Origin: Ga0077527 sp964533495
Lineage (GTDB): Bacteria > Pseudomonadota > Gammaproteobacteria > Burkholderiales > SG8-41
DNA length: 64,000 nt
Assembly: GCA_964533495.1 (NCBI GenBank)
Contig: CAZHJU010000006.1
Span: forward strand, 1-64,000
Direction: 5' to 3'
A program made the position numbers and the translations under genes. Shown piece after piece: positions 52,658-61,136 of the stretch (positions are counted from its first letter, which is position 1; every line of letters begins with the position of its first letter). The notes under the pieces were generated by a model that saw only the letters and a program-made list of their open reading frames with translations, was not told where the DNA came from and made no database searches.

Positions 52658-53101
52658 TCAGGCCGCCGCGGCTTCCGCGGCGGGATAGTTCAGCTCGAGC
52701 GTGACGCCGCTGGGATCCTCGAAGAACACCTGGTGGATGCCCAGCGAAGGCACCGTGCGTTCGCGGAAGGCGACGCCGTGGCGGGCGAGCCGCGCGCGCA
52801 TGTCCGCGAGTCCCGTGGCGGTGAAGGCCATGTGGTCGACGGTGCCGGTGCCTTCCAGGGTGGCCGGATCGCGGTCGCCGAGATAATCCTTCAGGCCCTG
52901 CGGGTCGTCCGGGTCGATGCCGATGATATGCACGACGCCCGTGGTCTCCGGGTACTGCGCGCCGTTGTAGAGCCAGAGGCCGGGAAATCCGAAGGGCGGG
53001 CGGAAGCCGGCCGTGAATCCCATGACTTCCGTGTAGAAGCGGCGCGATGCCTCGATGTCGGAGGTGCGGATCGAATAGTGATCGAGCCTGCCGACGGGCA
53101 T
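52658..53101 (-). CDS. VOC-superfamily (glyoxalase/dioxygenase) protein
   Basis: 147-residue protein with a vicinal-oxygen-chelate fold. It begins VGRLDHYSIRTSDIEAS, with a metal His, has TVDHMAFTATGL with a second His, and a Glu in VTLELNY. Start follows GGGAG. Together with NIPSNAP and the FAD monooxygenase it suggests an aromatic ring degradation unit, where VOC enzymes are often extradiol dioxygenases or isomerases. Confidence 0.85.
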   Translation of the reverse strand: MPVGRLDHYSIRTSDIEASRRFYTEVMGFTAGFRPPFGFPGLWLYNGAQYPETTGVVHIIGIDPDDPQGLKDYLGDRDPATLEGTGTVDHMAFTATGLADMRARLARHGVAFRERTVPSLGIHQVFFEDPSGVTLELNYPAAEAAAA

Positions 53102-53120
53102 GCGCCGCTCCCGGTTCTTC

Positions 53121-53759
53121 TTATTGCAGCGGCGAAAACGCCGAGGGCATCACGATCTTGTTTTCCTGGGCGACCAGCAGCGGGTCGGGCATGTTTTCCT
53201 TCTTGGCGACGGCCGAGGGCGGCCAGATGCCGGCGGCCACGGCTTTTTCGCGGGACTCGTTGCGGGCGTCCAGCGACGGGTACGACCAGATGTGGGTGAA
53301 GCGGTTGAGCCCGCCCAGCTCGGTGTACCAGACACCCACCAGCGGGCTGAACTTGATCCGTTCCGGCATCGCCTTTTCCCAGACCCTGGCGATCTTGCCC
53401 AGTTCGCCGGGCGCGAAGGTGTAGGTGCGCATCTCGAAGTACGGTCCCATTTTTCCCGGCTTGATTTCGGGGGAAAAGGCGAAGGGGATGTAGATTTCCG
53501 AGCGCATGTTGACGATGAACTCGCCGATCTTCGGCGGCCAGTTGCCGCCGGCGACGGCCTCGGCGCGGATGCGTTCGCGCTCGGCGAGATCCTTGTACGG
53601 CCAGACGTGGATGATCTGGTTCAGCGGCCCGATTTCGGTATGCCAGAACGCAGCCAGCGGCGACAGTTTCTTGCGATATTCGTAGGCTTCGCCGAAACGC
53701 TTTTCGACTTCCGGCTGCGATTTCGGCTTGATGTCGTAGGTGCGCACTTCGTAGATCAT
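53121..53759 (-). CDS. NIPSNAP-family protein, tandem domains
   Basis: 212-residue protein with two NIPSNAP/dimeric alpha-beta barrel domains. YEVRTYDIKPKSQPEVEKRF begins the first (residue 3) and FEMRTYTFAPGELGKIARVW the second (about residue 107). Start follows GGAGG. Bacterial NIPSNAP proteins accompany aromatic catabolic genes but their chemistry is unclear. First gene of a four-gene minus-strand operon. Confidence 0.88.
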   Translation of the reverse strand: MIYEVRTYDIKPKSQPEVEKRFGEAYEYRKKLSPLAAFWHTEIGPLNQIIHVWPYKDLAERERIRAEAVAGGNWPPKIGEFIVNMRSEIYIPFAFSPEIKPGKMGPYFEMRTYTFAPGELGKIARVWEKAMPERIKFSPLVGVWYTELGGLNRFTHIWSYPSLDARNESREKAVAAGIWPPSAVAKKENMPDPLLVAQENKIVMPSAFSPLQ

Positions 53760-53831
53760 GGTTTCCTCCGGGTTGTTGCCGCTTTTCGTGGAGCGGCGAG
53801 TTTACCAGAGGCCCGGGGGCGCACGGCCCGC

Positions 53832-54761
53832 TCAGAGCGCGCGCGCGGTGTCGGCGATCAGCTGGCGGAACCAGCGCTGGGCCGGCGGCTTGTGATTGCG
53901 TTCGTGCCAGTACATCGCGATGCGGGCGTCGGGCACGTCGACCGGCAACGGCAGGATCTGCAGGGGATGGTGCGCGGCCATCGCCTGGGCCAGCCGCTGC
54001 GGCACCGTGGACAGCAGGTTCGATTGCGACACCGCGCGCGTCAGCGCGAAGGCGTTCTGCACCTGCAGCGCGATGCGCAGGCGGCCGCCGAGCGCGGCCA
54101 CCGCGGCGTCGACCGCCCCGGTGGAGACGCGGGTGCGCGGCTGCTCGACGCGGACATGGGCGGCTTCCATGTACTGCGCCGCGCCGATGCGGCCTTTCAG
54201 CCGCGGATGGCCGCGGCGGGCGATGCACACCAGCGGATCGCGGAACAGCAGCTTCATGCGCAGCGCCGGCGGCGGGTCGGGCAGCCAGCCGAGGCGCAGG
54301 TCGATCTTGCCGCTTTCGAACCAGCCCGTCGCCTGCTCCGGGTCCGAGGTGCGGAAGGCGACGTCGATGCCGGGGGCATGGGTCTCGATGTGGGCGGCGA
54401 GCCGCGGCGCGAGCAGGTATTCGACGAACTCCGGGGACATCACCGCGAAGCGCTGCTGCGCGGTCGCCGGCGCGAAATCCGCCGGGCGCGCGCGCAGTCG
54501 TTCCGCGGCGGCGATCAGCGCGTGCACCTCGCCCTCGAGTTCGAGCGCGCGCGCGGTCGGCGTCATGCGGTCCCGGCCTTTCAGCAGCAGGGGATCGTCG
54601 AACAGCCGGCGCAGGCGGGCGAGGGCGTGACTGACGGCGGGCTGCGACAGCTCCAGGCGCAGCGCGGCGCGGGAGACGCTGCGCTCGGCCATCAGCGCGG
54701 CGAAGCAGCGCAGCAGGCGGAAGTCGGGCTCCTGATCATTCATCGCTGGAATAAAGGTCAT
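53832..54761 (-). CDS. LysR-family transcriptional regulator
   Basis: 309-residue regulator. The winged helix-turn-helix reads FRLLRCFAALMAERSVSRAALRLELSQPAVSHALARL; the effector domain follows from about residue 95. ATG at 54743 (MNDQEPDFRLL) is an equally good start. It is divergent from the CocE hydrolase, and a 14-bp palindrome spans the upstream ATG. It may control the hydrolase, the NIPSNAP operon, or both. Confidence 0.9.
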   Translation of the reverse strand: MTFIPAMNDQEPDFRLLRCFAALMAERSVSRAALRLELSQPAVSHALARLRRLFDDPLLLKGRDRMTPTARALELEGEVHALIAAAERLRARPADFAPATAQQRFAVMSPEFVEYLLAPRLAAHIETHAPGIDVAFRTSDPEQATGWFESGKIDLRLGWLPDPPPALRMKLLFRDPLVCIARRGHPRLKGRIGAAQYMEAAHVRVEQPRTRVSTGAVDAAVAALGGRLRIALQVQNAFALTRAVSQSNLLSTVPQRLAQAMAAHHPLQILPLPVDVPDARIAMYWHERNHKPPAQRWFRQLIADTARAL

Positions 54762-54771
54762 TCATGAATGA
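54758..54771. promoter_or_regulatory. 14-bp palindrome, candidate LysR operator
   Basis: TCATTCATGAATGA is perfectly self-complementary and lies between the LysR gene and the divergent hydrolase, as expected for an autoregulated LysR pair. It overlaps the upstream ATG, so the real LysR start may be 54743. Confidence 0.5.
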
Positions 54772-54853
54772 ATATGGACCGATCATAACAGCGCGCCCAG
54801 AATCATGCTGCCTGCCGCGCCGCCGCGCCGGCATCCCGCCAGAGGAGGAAAGC

Positions 54854-56578
54854 ATGAACGCCAGAGCCGCCAGCAAGTCCCGCAATGTGTCAAAACCGAA
54901 GAAATGCAGGCTGATCGTCGAGAAGGACGTGCAGATCCCGCTGCGCGACGGCAGCGTGATCTATGCCGACGTGTTCCGCCCGAACTTCCGCGAAAAGCTG
55001 CCGGTGATCCTCAACGTCGGGCCGTACCAGAAGGACAAGCTGTGGCGCCCGCCGGCGGATCTCGAGGAGAAGGCGAACCCGTACATGAACTGGGAGACCG
55101 TCAATCCCGAATGGTGGTGCCCGCGCGGCTACGCCTGCGTGCGCGTGGACGTGCGCGGCGCCGGCAAATCGCCGGGCAAGTCGGACCCGAGCTCGTACCA
55201 GGAAGGGCTGGACACGTATGACGCCATCGAGTGGATCGCGAAGCGCGACTGGTGTTCCGGCAAGGTCGGCATGCTGGGCATTTCCTATCATGCCTCGTCG
55301 CAGTGGCGCGCGGCCAACCTGCAGCCGCCGTCGCTGAAAGCGATCATGCCCTGGGAGGGGCGCGCCGACCAGTACCGCGACCAGGCCTACCACGGCGGCA
55401 TTTTCGCACTGGGCTTCATCGGCAACTGGTGGCTGACGCACACCGCGCACCATCTGCTGGGCAAGCCGCGCAGCTACAACCCCGACGCTTTCCGCAACGA
55501 CATGATGTGGCAGTTCATGCGCAACGATCTCGATTCGGAATACTGGCGCATGAACAGCGCGCAGTGGGACCGCATCAAGGTGCCGGTCTACAGCGTCGGC
55601 AACTGGGGCGGCTTCTCGATGCACCTGCGCGGCAACACCGAGGGCTTCATGAATGCGGCTTCGAGGCACAGGAAGCTGCGCATCCACACCGGCAGCCATT
55701 TCCACCCCTTCCATTCCGAAGAGGGACGCATGGACCAGCTGCGCTGGTTCGACTGCTGGCTGAAGGATCGCGACACCGGCATCATGGACGAGCCGCCGGT
55801 GAAGCTGGAAATCCGCACCGGCGGCAGCACCAAGCCCTATGCCTTCCGCACCGAGAACGAATGGCCGCTGAAGCGCACGAAGTGGACGAAGTTCTACCTG
55901 AAGCCCGAGCGCAGCAGGCCGGGCGGTCCGGACGAAGTCGAGGGCGAACTCGCGAAAAGCGCGCCGCGCAACCGCGGCAGGCTGTCGTATTCGGCCAGCG
56001 GCGTGACCTCGGCCGGCGTCGCCGGCGGCTCCTCGCTGGCGACGACCCACGGCAACACCGGGCGCACTGGCATCTCCTTCGTCACGCCGCCGCTGGCGGC
56101 CGACACCGAAATCACCGGCCCGCTGGTCGCCAACCTGTGGGTGTCGAGCACCTCGGAGGACATGGACATCTTCGTCACCATCCGCAACATCGATGCCGAC
56201 GGGCACGACATCTGCGAAGTCGGACAGCACGGCCAGCCGGTGCCCTGTGTGACCAAGGGCTGGCTGCGCGCCTCCCACCGCAAGCTCGACCCGAAAAAAT
56301 CCCTGCCGTACCGGCCCTACCACGCGCACGACGAGCGGCAGTGGCTGAAAAAGGGCGAAATCGTCGAATGCCGGATCGAAGTGTGGCCGACCAGCATGGT
56401 GTTCAGGAAGGGTCACCGCATCCGCGTCGACATCCAGCCGCGCGACGGCCAGGGTAGCGCGCCGTACACCCATTATCACGCCGACTACAACGCCGGCGCG
56501 GTGAACACGATTCACGCCGGCGGCAGCACGCCCTCGTACCTGATGCTGCCGGTCATTCCGCCGAAACGGGGGAGATAG
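54854..56578 (+). CDS. CocE/NonD-family hydrolase
   Basis: 574-residue serine hydrolase of the Xaa-Pro dipeptidyl-peptidase/cocaine esterase fold. Nucleophile S144 sits in GISYHA, and a jelly-roll-like C-terminal domain follows from about residue 340 with a terminal HGG. The start at 54854 follows GAGGAGGAA; an ATG at 54764 would add 30 residues and overlap the operator. Acyl or amide substrate unknown. Divergent from a LysR gene. Confidence 0.88.
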   Translation: MNARAASKSRNVSKPKKCRLIVEKDVQIPLRDGSVIYADVFRPNFREKLPVILNVGPYQKDKLWRPPADLEEKANPYMNWETVNPEWWCPRGYACVRVDVRGAGKSPGKSDPSSYQEGLDTYDAIEWIAKRDWCSGKVGMLGISYHASSQWRAANLQPPSLKAIMPWEGRADQYRDQAYHGGIFALGFIGNWWLTHTAHHLLGKPRSYNPDAFRNDMMWQFMRNDLDSEYWRMNSAQWDRIKVPVYSVGNWGGFSMHLRGNTEGFMNAASRHRKLRIHTGSHFHPFHSEEGRMDQLRWFDCWLKDRDTGIMDEPPVKLEIRTGGSTKPYAFRTENEWPLKRTKWTKFYLKPERSRPGGPDEVEGELAKSAPRNRGRLSYSASGVTSAGVAGGSSLATTHGNTGRTGISFVTPPLAADTEITGPLVANLWVSSTSEDMDIFVTIRNIDADGHDICEVGQHGQPVPCVTKGWLRASHRKLDPKKSLPYRPYHAHDERQWLKKGEIVECRIEVWPTSMVFRKGHRIRVDIQPRDGQGSAPYTHYHADYNAGAVNTIHAGGSTPSYLMLPVIPPKRGR

Positions 56579-56593
56579 ACAATGCGCGGGGGA

Positions 56594-56627
56594 TTGCGCC
56601 GGCTCCGGAGTGTGTCTACAATGTAGA
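56594..56627 (+). promoter_or_regulatory. mazEF promoter with overlapping operator palindrome
   Basis: -35 TTGCGC (56594-56599) and -10 TACAAT (56617-56622) are separated by 17 bases. The palindrome TCTACAATGTAGA (56615-56627) covers the -10 box, fitting autorepression by the antitoxin. Transcription start would be about 30 bases before mazE. Confidence 0.65.
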
Positions 56628-56657
56628 TACTTTATCGAGCATCACGGGAGTTGCGCA

Positions 56658-56900
56658 ATGGAATCCGTAATCCGCAAATGGGGCAACAGCCCGGCACTGC
56701 GGCTGCCGTCTTCGGTATTGAAGGAGGCGGGATATCGACTCGAACAGAAAGTCGAGCTGGTGGTCAGGCGCGGCCAGATCGTGATCCAGCCATCGCGGAA
56801 GCTTGAGTACGAACTGAACGAATTGCTTGACGGCATTACCCCGCGGAATCTTCATGATGAGTCCGACTTCGGGACACCGGCAGGAAAAGAGCTGCTTTGA
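56658..56900 (+). CDS. mazE: MazE-like antitoxin, AbrB fold
   Basis: 80-residue antitoxin. The N-terminal SpoVT/AbrB domain reads ESVIRKWGNSPALRLPSSVLKEAGY, the C-terminus (LLDGITPRNLHDESDFGTPAGKELL) is acidic and should wrap the toxin. Start at 56658 follows GGGAG; the frame extends to 56610 without a site. Its stop overlaps the toxin start (TGATG). Confidence 0.92.
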   Translation: MESVIRKWGNSPALRLPSSVLKEAGYRLEQKVELVVRRGQIVIQPSRKLEYELNELLDGITPRNLHDESDFGTPAGKELL

Positions 56901-57241
56901 TGGCGGTAAAACGTTACGTGCCGGACGCCGGTGATGTGGTCTGGCTGCAGTTTGATCCGCAGGCCGGGCATGAGCAGGCGGGCCATCGGCCGGCCTTGGT
57001 GTTGAGTCCGGCCTCCTACAACGGAAAAACCGGTTTGATGATCTGCTGCCCAATCACCACGCAGATCAAGGGCTATCCCTTCGAGGTGCTCACGGAAATC
57101 GAAGGCACTGCCTGTGCGGTGTTGTCGGACCAGGCCAAGTCGTTGGACTGGAAAGTCAGGCGCGTCCGGAAAAAGGCCGTTGTGGCGGCGGAGGTCGCGC
57201 AGCACGTCCGTGCCAAGCTGAAGGCGCTGCTGATGATTTGA
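56900..57241 (+). CDS. mazF: MazF-family mRNA interferase toxin
   Basis: 113-residue endoribonuclease toxin that cleaves mRNA at specific sequences. The family blocks VPDAGDVVWLQFDPQAGHEQAGHRPALVLS and MICCPITTQIKGYPFEV are clear. It is translationally coupled to the antitoxin. Recognition sequence not predictable. Downstream it converges with the SGNH hydrolase gene within 19 bases. Confidence 0.95.
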   Translation: MAVKRYVPDAGDVVWLQFDPQAGHEQAGHRPALVLSPASYNGKTGLMICCPITTQIKGYPFEVLTEIEGTACAVLSDQAKSLDWKVRRVRKKAVVAAEVAQHVRAKLKALLMI

Positions 57242-57259
57242 AGGGCGCTTCGGCCGTCG

Positions 57260-57862
57260 TCAATCCGGGCGAAACCACCACGCCGGCCACTGCAGCACGC
57301 GTTCCGCGACCAGCGCATAACCGCTGCCGTCGGGATGCGTGCCGTCGCCGGCGGCGACCGCGCGCTTCCACGCGGAATCGTTCGCGAGACGTTCCGCCAG
57401 CGGCAGATAGGGCACGCCGAGTTCCGCGGCGAGCAGGGCATAGGTGGCGCACAGCGCGACGATGTGCGTGTCCTGCGCGGCCTCGCCGACCGGCAGCGGG
57501 CCGATCACCAGCACCGGGCAGCGCGCGCGGGCCTCGCCGAGGATGCCGCGGAAGTTTTCGATGCTCGCCGGCATCGGCACGCGCAGGGCCTGGCCGTCCT
57601 CGGTCATGTCGTTGGCGCCGAAGGAAAACAGCAGGTAGGGTGAACACTCGGCGCGCAGCCGCGCGTCGCATTCGGCCTGCCAGCGCGCGGCGATGTCGGC
57701 GCTGGTGTCGCGGCGCACACCGAGGTTGTAGGCGGTGATGTCGTAGCCCGCGGCGCAGGCCGCGGCGGCGACGCGGCCGACCCAGCCGCCGCCTGCGGTG
57801 TCGCCGGTGCCCTGCACGAAGGAGTCGCCGACGAAACAGACGCGGTGGTCGCCCCGGCGCAT
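57260..57862 (-). CDS. SGNH/GDSL-family hydrolase
   Basis: 200-residue cytoplasmic esterase-like protein. Block I is VCFVGDSFVQGTG (Ser), block III is FSFGANDMTED (Asn), and block V is GDGTHPDGSGY (Asp and His). There is no signal peptide. It starts 12 bases after the Nudix stop codon and is the last gene of a three-gene operon. Likely a lysophospholipase or carbohydrate esterase; substrate unknown. Confidence 0.88.
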   Translation of the reverse strand: MRRGDHRVCFVGDSFVQGTGDTAGGGWVGRVAAAACAAGYDITAYNLGVRRDTSADIAARWQAECDARLRAECSPYLLFSFGANDMTEDGQALRVPMPASIENFRGILGEARARCPVLVIGPLPVGEAAQDTHIVALCATYALLAAELGVPYLPLAERLANDSAWKRAVAAGDGTHPDGSGYALVAERVLQWPAWWFRPD

Positions 57863-57874
57863 GGCGTCAGCCGC

Positions 57875-58306
57875 TCAGCGCGGCTCCAGCGTGTCGCGCA
57901 CCCATTCCAGCACGGCGGCCAGCCGCGGTGGCAGCACGTCCTCCGCTTCGTCGAAGGTCACCCAGCGCCATTCGTCGTGGGCGGGGCGCCCGAGCTCGTG
58001 CGCGATCGGCAGCGTGACGGTTTCGGTATTGGTGACCGCGAGGTAGTAGCGCGCGACCTCGCCGGTGCCGTAGGCGATGGTTTCCTTGTGCGATTCCGCG
58101 GCATCGAAAGCCAGGTCGGCGATGCCGGTTTCCTCGGCGGCTTCGCGGCGCGCGGTCTCCAGCGTGTCCTCGCCCTCTTCGATCAGGCCCTTGGGGAAAT
58201 CCCAGTGGCGGGCGGCGCGCAGCACCAGCAGCCGCCAGTCGCTGCCGCGGCGCCTGGCGATGACGACGCCGGCGGAGCGGACGACCGTCGCGGGATTGAC
58301 GGTCAC
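57875..58306 (-). CDS. Nudix hydrolase
   Basis: 143-residue pyrophosphohydrolase. The Nudix box is GLIEEGEDTLETARREAAEETGI (residues 40-62). The start VRSAGVVIARRRGSDWRLLVLRA and the HWDFPKG block suggest a diadenosine tetraphosphatase-like or related hydrolase. It overlaps the upstream small gene by four bases (ATGA). Confidence 0.9.
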   Translation of the reverse strand: MTVNPATVVRSAGVVIARRRGSDWRLLVLRAARHWDFPKGLIEEGEDTLETARREAAEETGIADLAFDAAESHKETIAYGTGEVARYYLAVTNTETVTLPIAHELGRPAHDEWRWVTFDEAEDVLPPRLAAVLEWVRDTLEPR

Positions 58307-58677
58307 GGCATCTGGATCTTGCTGCCGGGGCCGCCCATGCCCGGCACGACGATGGAGGATGCCTGCTGGCGGCGCAGTTCCTGCAGTTCGCGGACGGTGC
58401 GCTCCACCGCTTCCTTCGCCGCATCGCCGAATTTTTCGACGGCCTCGGCGAGGTCCTTCGCTTCGATGTCGAAATTGATCGGCAGCGGTCCGGCGTTGGT
58501 CATGATCTGCGCCTCGCCGACGTACAGCGTCGGCCGCGCGCCGTCGTCGCTGCCGTCGGTCTTCAGCGGCGTCATGCGGCGGATGGTGCCGACCTTGCGG
58601 TCGGTGACGATGTCTTCGCGGTAGAGCGCGGCGGCGTCCATTTTCGTGTCGGGCGCCTGATCGGGTCGTTGTGCCAT
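58303..58677 (-). CDS. small protein of unknown function
   Basis: 124-residue protein. N-terminus MAQRPDQAPDTKMDAAALYREDIVTDRKVGTIRRMTP, then a helical AEAVEKFGDAAKEAVERTVRELQELRRQ segment and a Gly-rich end. Such proteins with a DUF1844-like helix are common hypotheticals. First gene of a coupled operon with a Nudix and an SGNH hydrolase. Start follows AGGAAGC. Confidence 0.65.
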   Translation of the reverse strand: MAQRPDQAPDTKMDAAALYREDIVTDRKVGTIRRMTPLKTDGSDDGARPTLYVGEAQIMTNAGPLPINFDIEAKDLAEAVEKFGDAAKEAVERTVRELQELRRQQASSIVVPGMGGPGSKIQMP

Positions 58678-58751
58678 GACGGTGCTTCCTGAAAAGAATG
58701 AATGCGCTAGGGTATCAAAAACGTCCGGGGGCGGTCACCTGCAATGCGATA

Positions 58752-60263
58752 ATGACGGCCATGTCCGGCATCACGCTCGCCACCATCAACGCCCGCCATG
58801 TCCACGCCTCGCTCGGCCTGCGCTGCCTGCGCGCGAACCTGGGCGCGCTGCGCGAGGACAGCCGCATCCGCGAATTCGTGCTCGGCGACCGTCCGGCCGA
58901 CATCGCCGAGCGGCTGCTCGCCGACGCGCCGCGCATCGTCGGCCTCGGCGTCTACATCTGGAACGTCGAAGAGACGACGCGGGCGGTCGCCATCCTGAAG
59001 CGCGTCGCGCCGCAGGTCACGGTCATCGTCGGCGGCCCCGAAGTCAGCCACGAAACCGCGGAGCAGCGCATCTGCGCGCTGGCCGACTACGTGGTCACCG
59101 GCTGGGGCGACGCGACCTTCCCGAAACTCTGCGCCGATGTCCTCGCCGGCCAGCCTCCGGCGGGAAAAATCCACGCCGGCCTGCAGCCGCCGCTCGCCGA
59201 CGTCGTGCTGCCCTACGGCGAATACGCCGACGACGACATCGCGCGCCGCTTCATCTACGTCGAGGCCTCGCGCGGCTGTCCCTTCAAGTGCGAGTTCTGC
59301 CTGTCCGCGCTGGACAGGACGGCCTGGCCCTTCGAGCAGGCGCGTTTCCTCGCCGCGCTGAAGGCGCTGCACGACCGCGGCGCGCGGCATTTCCGCTTCG
59401 TCGATCGCACCTTCAACCTGAAAATCGCCGCCAGCCTCGCGATCCTCGAATTTTTTCTCGAACGGCTGTCGGACGACCTGTTCGTGCATTTCGAGCTGAT
59501 CCCCGACCACCTGCCGGAGAAGCTGAAGGCGGCGATCCTGCGCTTCCCGCACGGCGTGCTGCATTTCGAGGTCGGCATCCAGACCTGGGATGCCGAAGTG
59601 CAGGCGCGCATCTCGCGCAAACAGGACAACGCCGCCGCCGAGGCCAACCTGCGCTGGCTGCGCGGGGAATCGCCGGCGCTGCTGCACGTCGACCTGATCG
59701 CCGGCCTGCCCGGCGAGGATCTCGACACCTTCGGCCGCGGCTTCGACCGCCTGCATGCGCTGAAGCCGCACGAAATCCAGGTCGGCATCCTGAAGCGCCT
59801 GCGCGGCGCGCCGATCGATCGCCATACCGAAGCGCACGCGATGCGCTACAGCCCGGATGCGCCGTACACCGTGCTCGCCACCGACGCGCTGGATTTCGGC
59901 GCATTGCAGCGCATCGTGCGTTTCGCGCGCTACTGGGACCTCGTCGGCAACTCCGGCCGTTTTCCGCGCACGTTGCCGCTGCTGCTGGCCGACGCGCCGT
60001 TCCGCCGTTTCATGCAGTTCGCCGACTGGATCTACGCCAACACCGGCAAAACCCACGAATTCGCGCTGGAAAAACTCTGCGGCTGCCTGCATGATTTCCT
60101 CCGCGCGCAGGGCATGGATGCGGCGACGGTGGCGGCCGCGGTAGCCGCCGACTTCGAAGCCGGCGGCGCCAAGGGCAGGCTGCCCTTCATGGCGAAGGGC
60201 ACGCGCCCCGGGCCGCAACCCGCCCGCGGGAAGCTGCGCCAGGCGCGGCATGTGCATGCCTGA
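58752..60263 (+). CDS. B12-binding-type radical SAM protein, DUF4080-like
   Basis: 503-residue radical enzyme. The N-terminal cobalamin-binding-like domain is ITLATINARHVHASLGLRCL (about 7-25) and VTVIVGGPEVS; the radical SAM cluster is C176, C180 and C183 (CPFKCEFC). The C-terminus has DUF4080 features. ATG at 58761 is an alternative start; the ribosome site is weak. Probably a methyl or alkyl transfer enzyme on an unknown substrate. Its tail is basic and low complexity. Confidence 0.85.
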   Translation: MTAMSGITLATINARHVHASLGLRCLRANLGALREDSRIREFVLGDRPADIAERLLADAPRIVGLGVYIWNVEETTRAVAILKRVAPQVTVIVGGPEVSHETAEQRICALADYVVTGWGDATFPKLCADVLAGQPPAGKIHAGLQPPLADVVLPYGEYADDDIARRFIYVEASRGCPFKCEFCLSALDRTAWPFEQARFLAALKALHDRGARHFRFVDRTFNLKIAASLAILEFFLERLSDDLFVHFELIPDHLPEKLKAAILRFPHGVLHFEVGIQTWDAEVQARISRKQDNAAAEANLRWLRGESPALLHVDLIAGLPGEDLDTFGRGFDRLHALKPHEIQVGILKRLRGAPIDRHTEAHAMRYSPDAPYTVLATDALDFGALQRIVRFARYWDLVGNSGRFPRTLPLLLADAPFRRFMQFADWIYANTGKTHEFALEKLCGCLHDFLRAQGMDAATVAAAVAADFEAGGAKGRLPFMAKGTRPGPQPARGKLRQARHVHA

Positions 60264-60310
60264 ATGCAGCGATGAGTGATGAGCGATGAACGCGGAGCGA
60301 AAAACCTGAC

Positions 60311-60700
60311 ATGCGCCGTTTCGACCCACATGAACATGCCCGCAATGTGCTGGGCGAAAAACTGCAGTCCTGCAGTGAACGGCCGCCGACGGGATTTTTC
60401 CGCGACGGCTGCTGCAACACCGGCCCGGAGGACGTCGGCGTGCATACCGTGTGCGTGGTGGTGACCGCCGAATTCCTTGAATTCAGCAAGTCCCGCGGCA
60501 ACGACCTGTCGACGCCGGTGCCGGAGTTCGGCTTCCCGGGCCTCAAGCCCGGCGATCGCTGGTGCCTGTGCGCGCCGCGCTGGCGCGAGGCGCTCGACGC
60601 CGGCCGCGCGCCGCGGGTGGTGCTGGCGGCGACGCACGAGGCCTCGCTGGAATTCGCGTCGCTGGAAGAGTTCAAGAAACACGCGATCGACCTGTCCTGA
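60311..60700 (+). CDS. DUF2237-family protein
   Basis: 129-residue protein fully matching the DUF2237 pattern: NVLGEKLQSCSERPPTGFFR, DGCCNTGPEDVGVHTVC and DRWCLCAPRWREA. Five or more conserved cysteines. Cytoplasmic, probably metal-binding; no function is known. Divergent spacing from the radical SAM gene is 47 bases. Confidence 0.9.
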   Translation: MRRFDPHEHARNVLGEKLQSCSERPPTGFFRDGCCNTGPEDVGVHTVCVVVTAEFLEFSKSRGNDLSTPVPEFGFPGLKPGDRWCLCAPRWREALDAGRAPRVVLAATHEASLEFASLEEFKKHAIDLS

Positions 60701-60720
60701 CAACGACAAGGAGCAAGACG

Positions 60721-61134
60721 ATGACCGACATCGACGGCAAGACCCTGGCCCCGCTGCCCTCGAAGGACCTGGTGACGCTGACCCACATCATCTACGGTCT
60801 GCACGCCTTCAGCGCGCTGACCGGGCTGAGCAGCGCCGCGTTCATCGTCACCGCCTTCCTCACCGGCTGGCCGTCGATCATCGCGGTGATCATCAATTAC
60901 GTGAAGCGCGACGACGTGCGCGGCACCTTCCTCGACAGCCATTTCTCCTGGCAGATCCGCACCTTCTGGTGGGCGCTGGGCTGGTTCGTCGTCGCCTGGC
61001 TGATGATCGTCACCATCATCGGCATGGTCGTCGGCATTCCGCTGATGCTGGTGGCGGGCGTCTGGGTGCTCTACCGCATCATCCGCGGCTGGATCGCGCT
61101 GGCGAACCGCAAGGCGATGCCGGTTCCGGACTGA
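60721..61134 (+). CDS. DUF4870-like membrane protein
   Basis: 137-residue protein with about three to four membrane segments (SALTGLSSAAFIVTAFLTGW, FVVAWLMIVTIIGMVVGIPLM) and a TYDIDDVR-type cytosolic loop (NYVKRDDVRGTFLDSHF). Start follows AAGGAG. It is two bases from the Hsp15-like gene and probably co-transcribed. Confidence 0.82.
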   Translation: MTDIDGKTLAPLPSKDLVTLTHIIYGLHAFSALTGLSSAAFIVTAFLTGWPSIIAVIINYVKRDDVRGTFLDSHFSWQIRTFWWALGWFVVAWLMIVTIIGMVVGIPLMLVAGVWVLYRIIRGWIALANRKAMPVPD

Positions 61135-61136
61135 GC

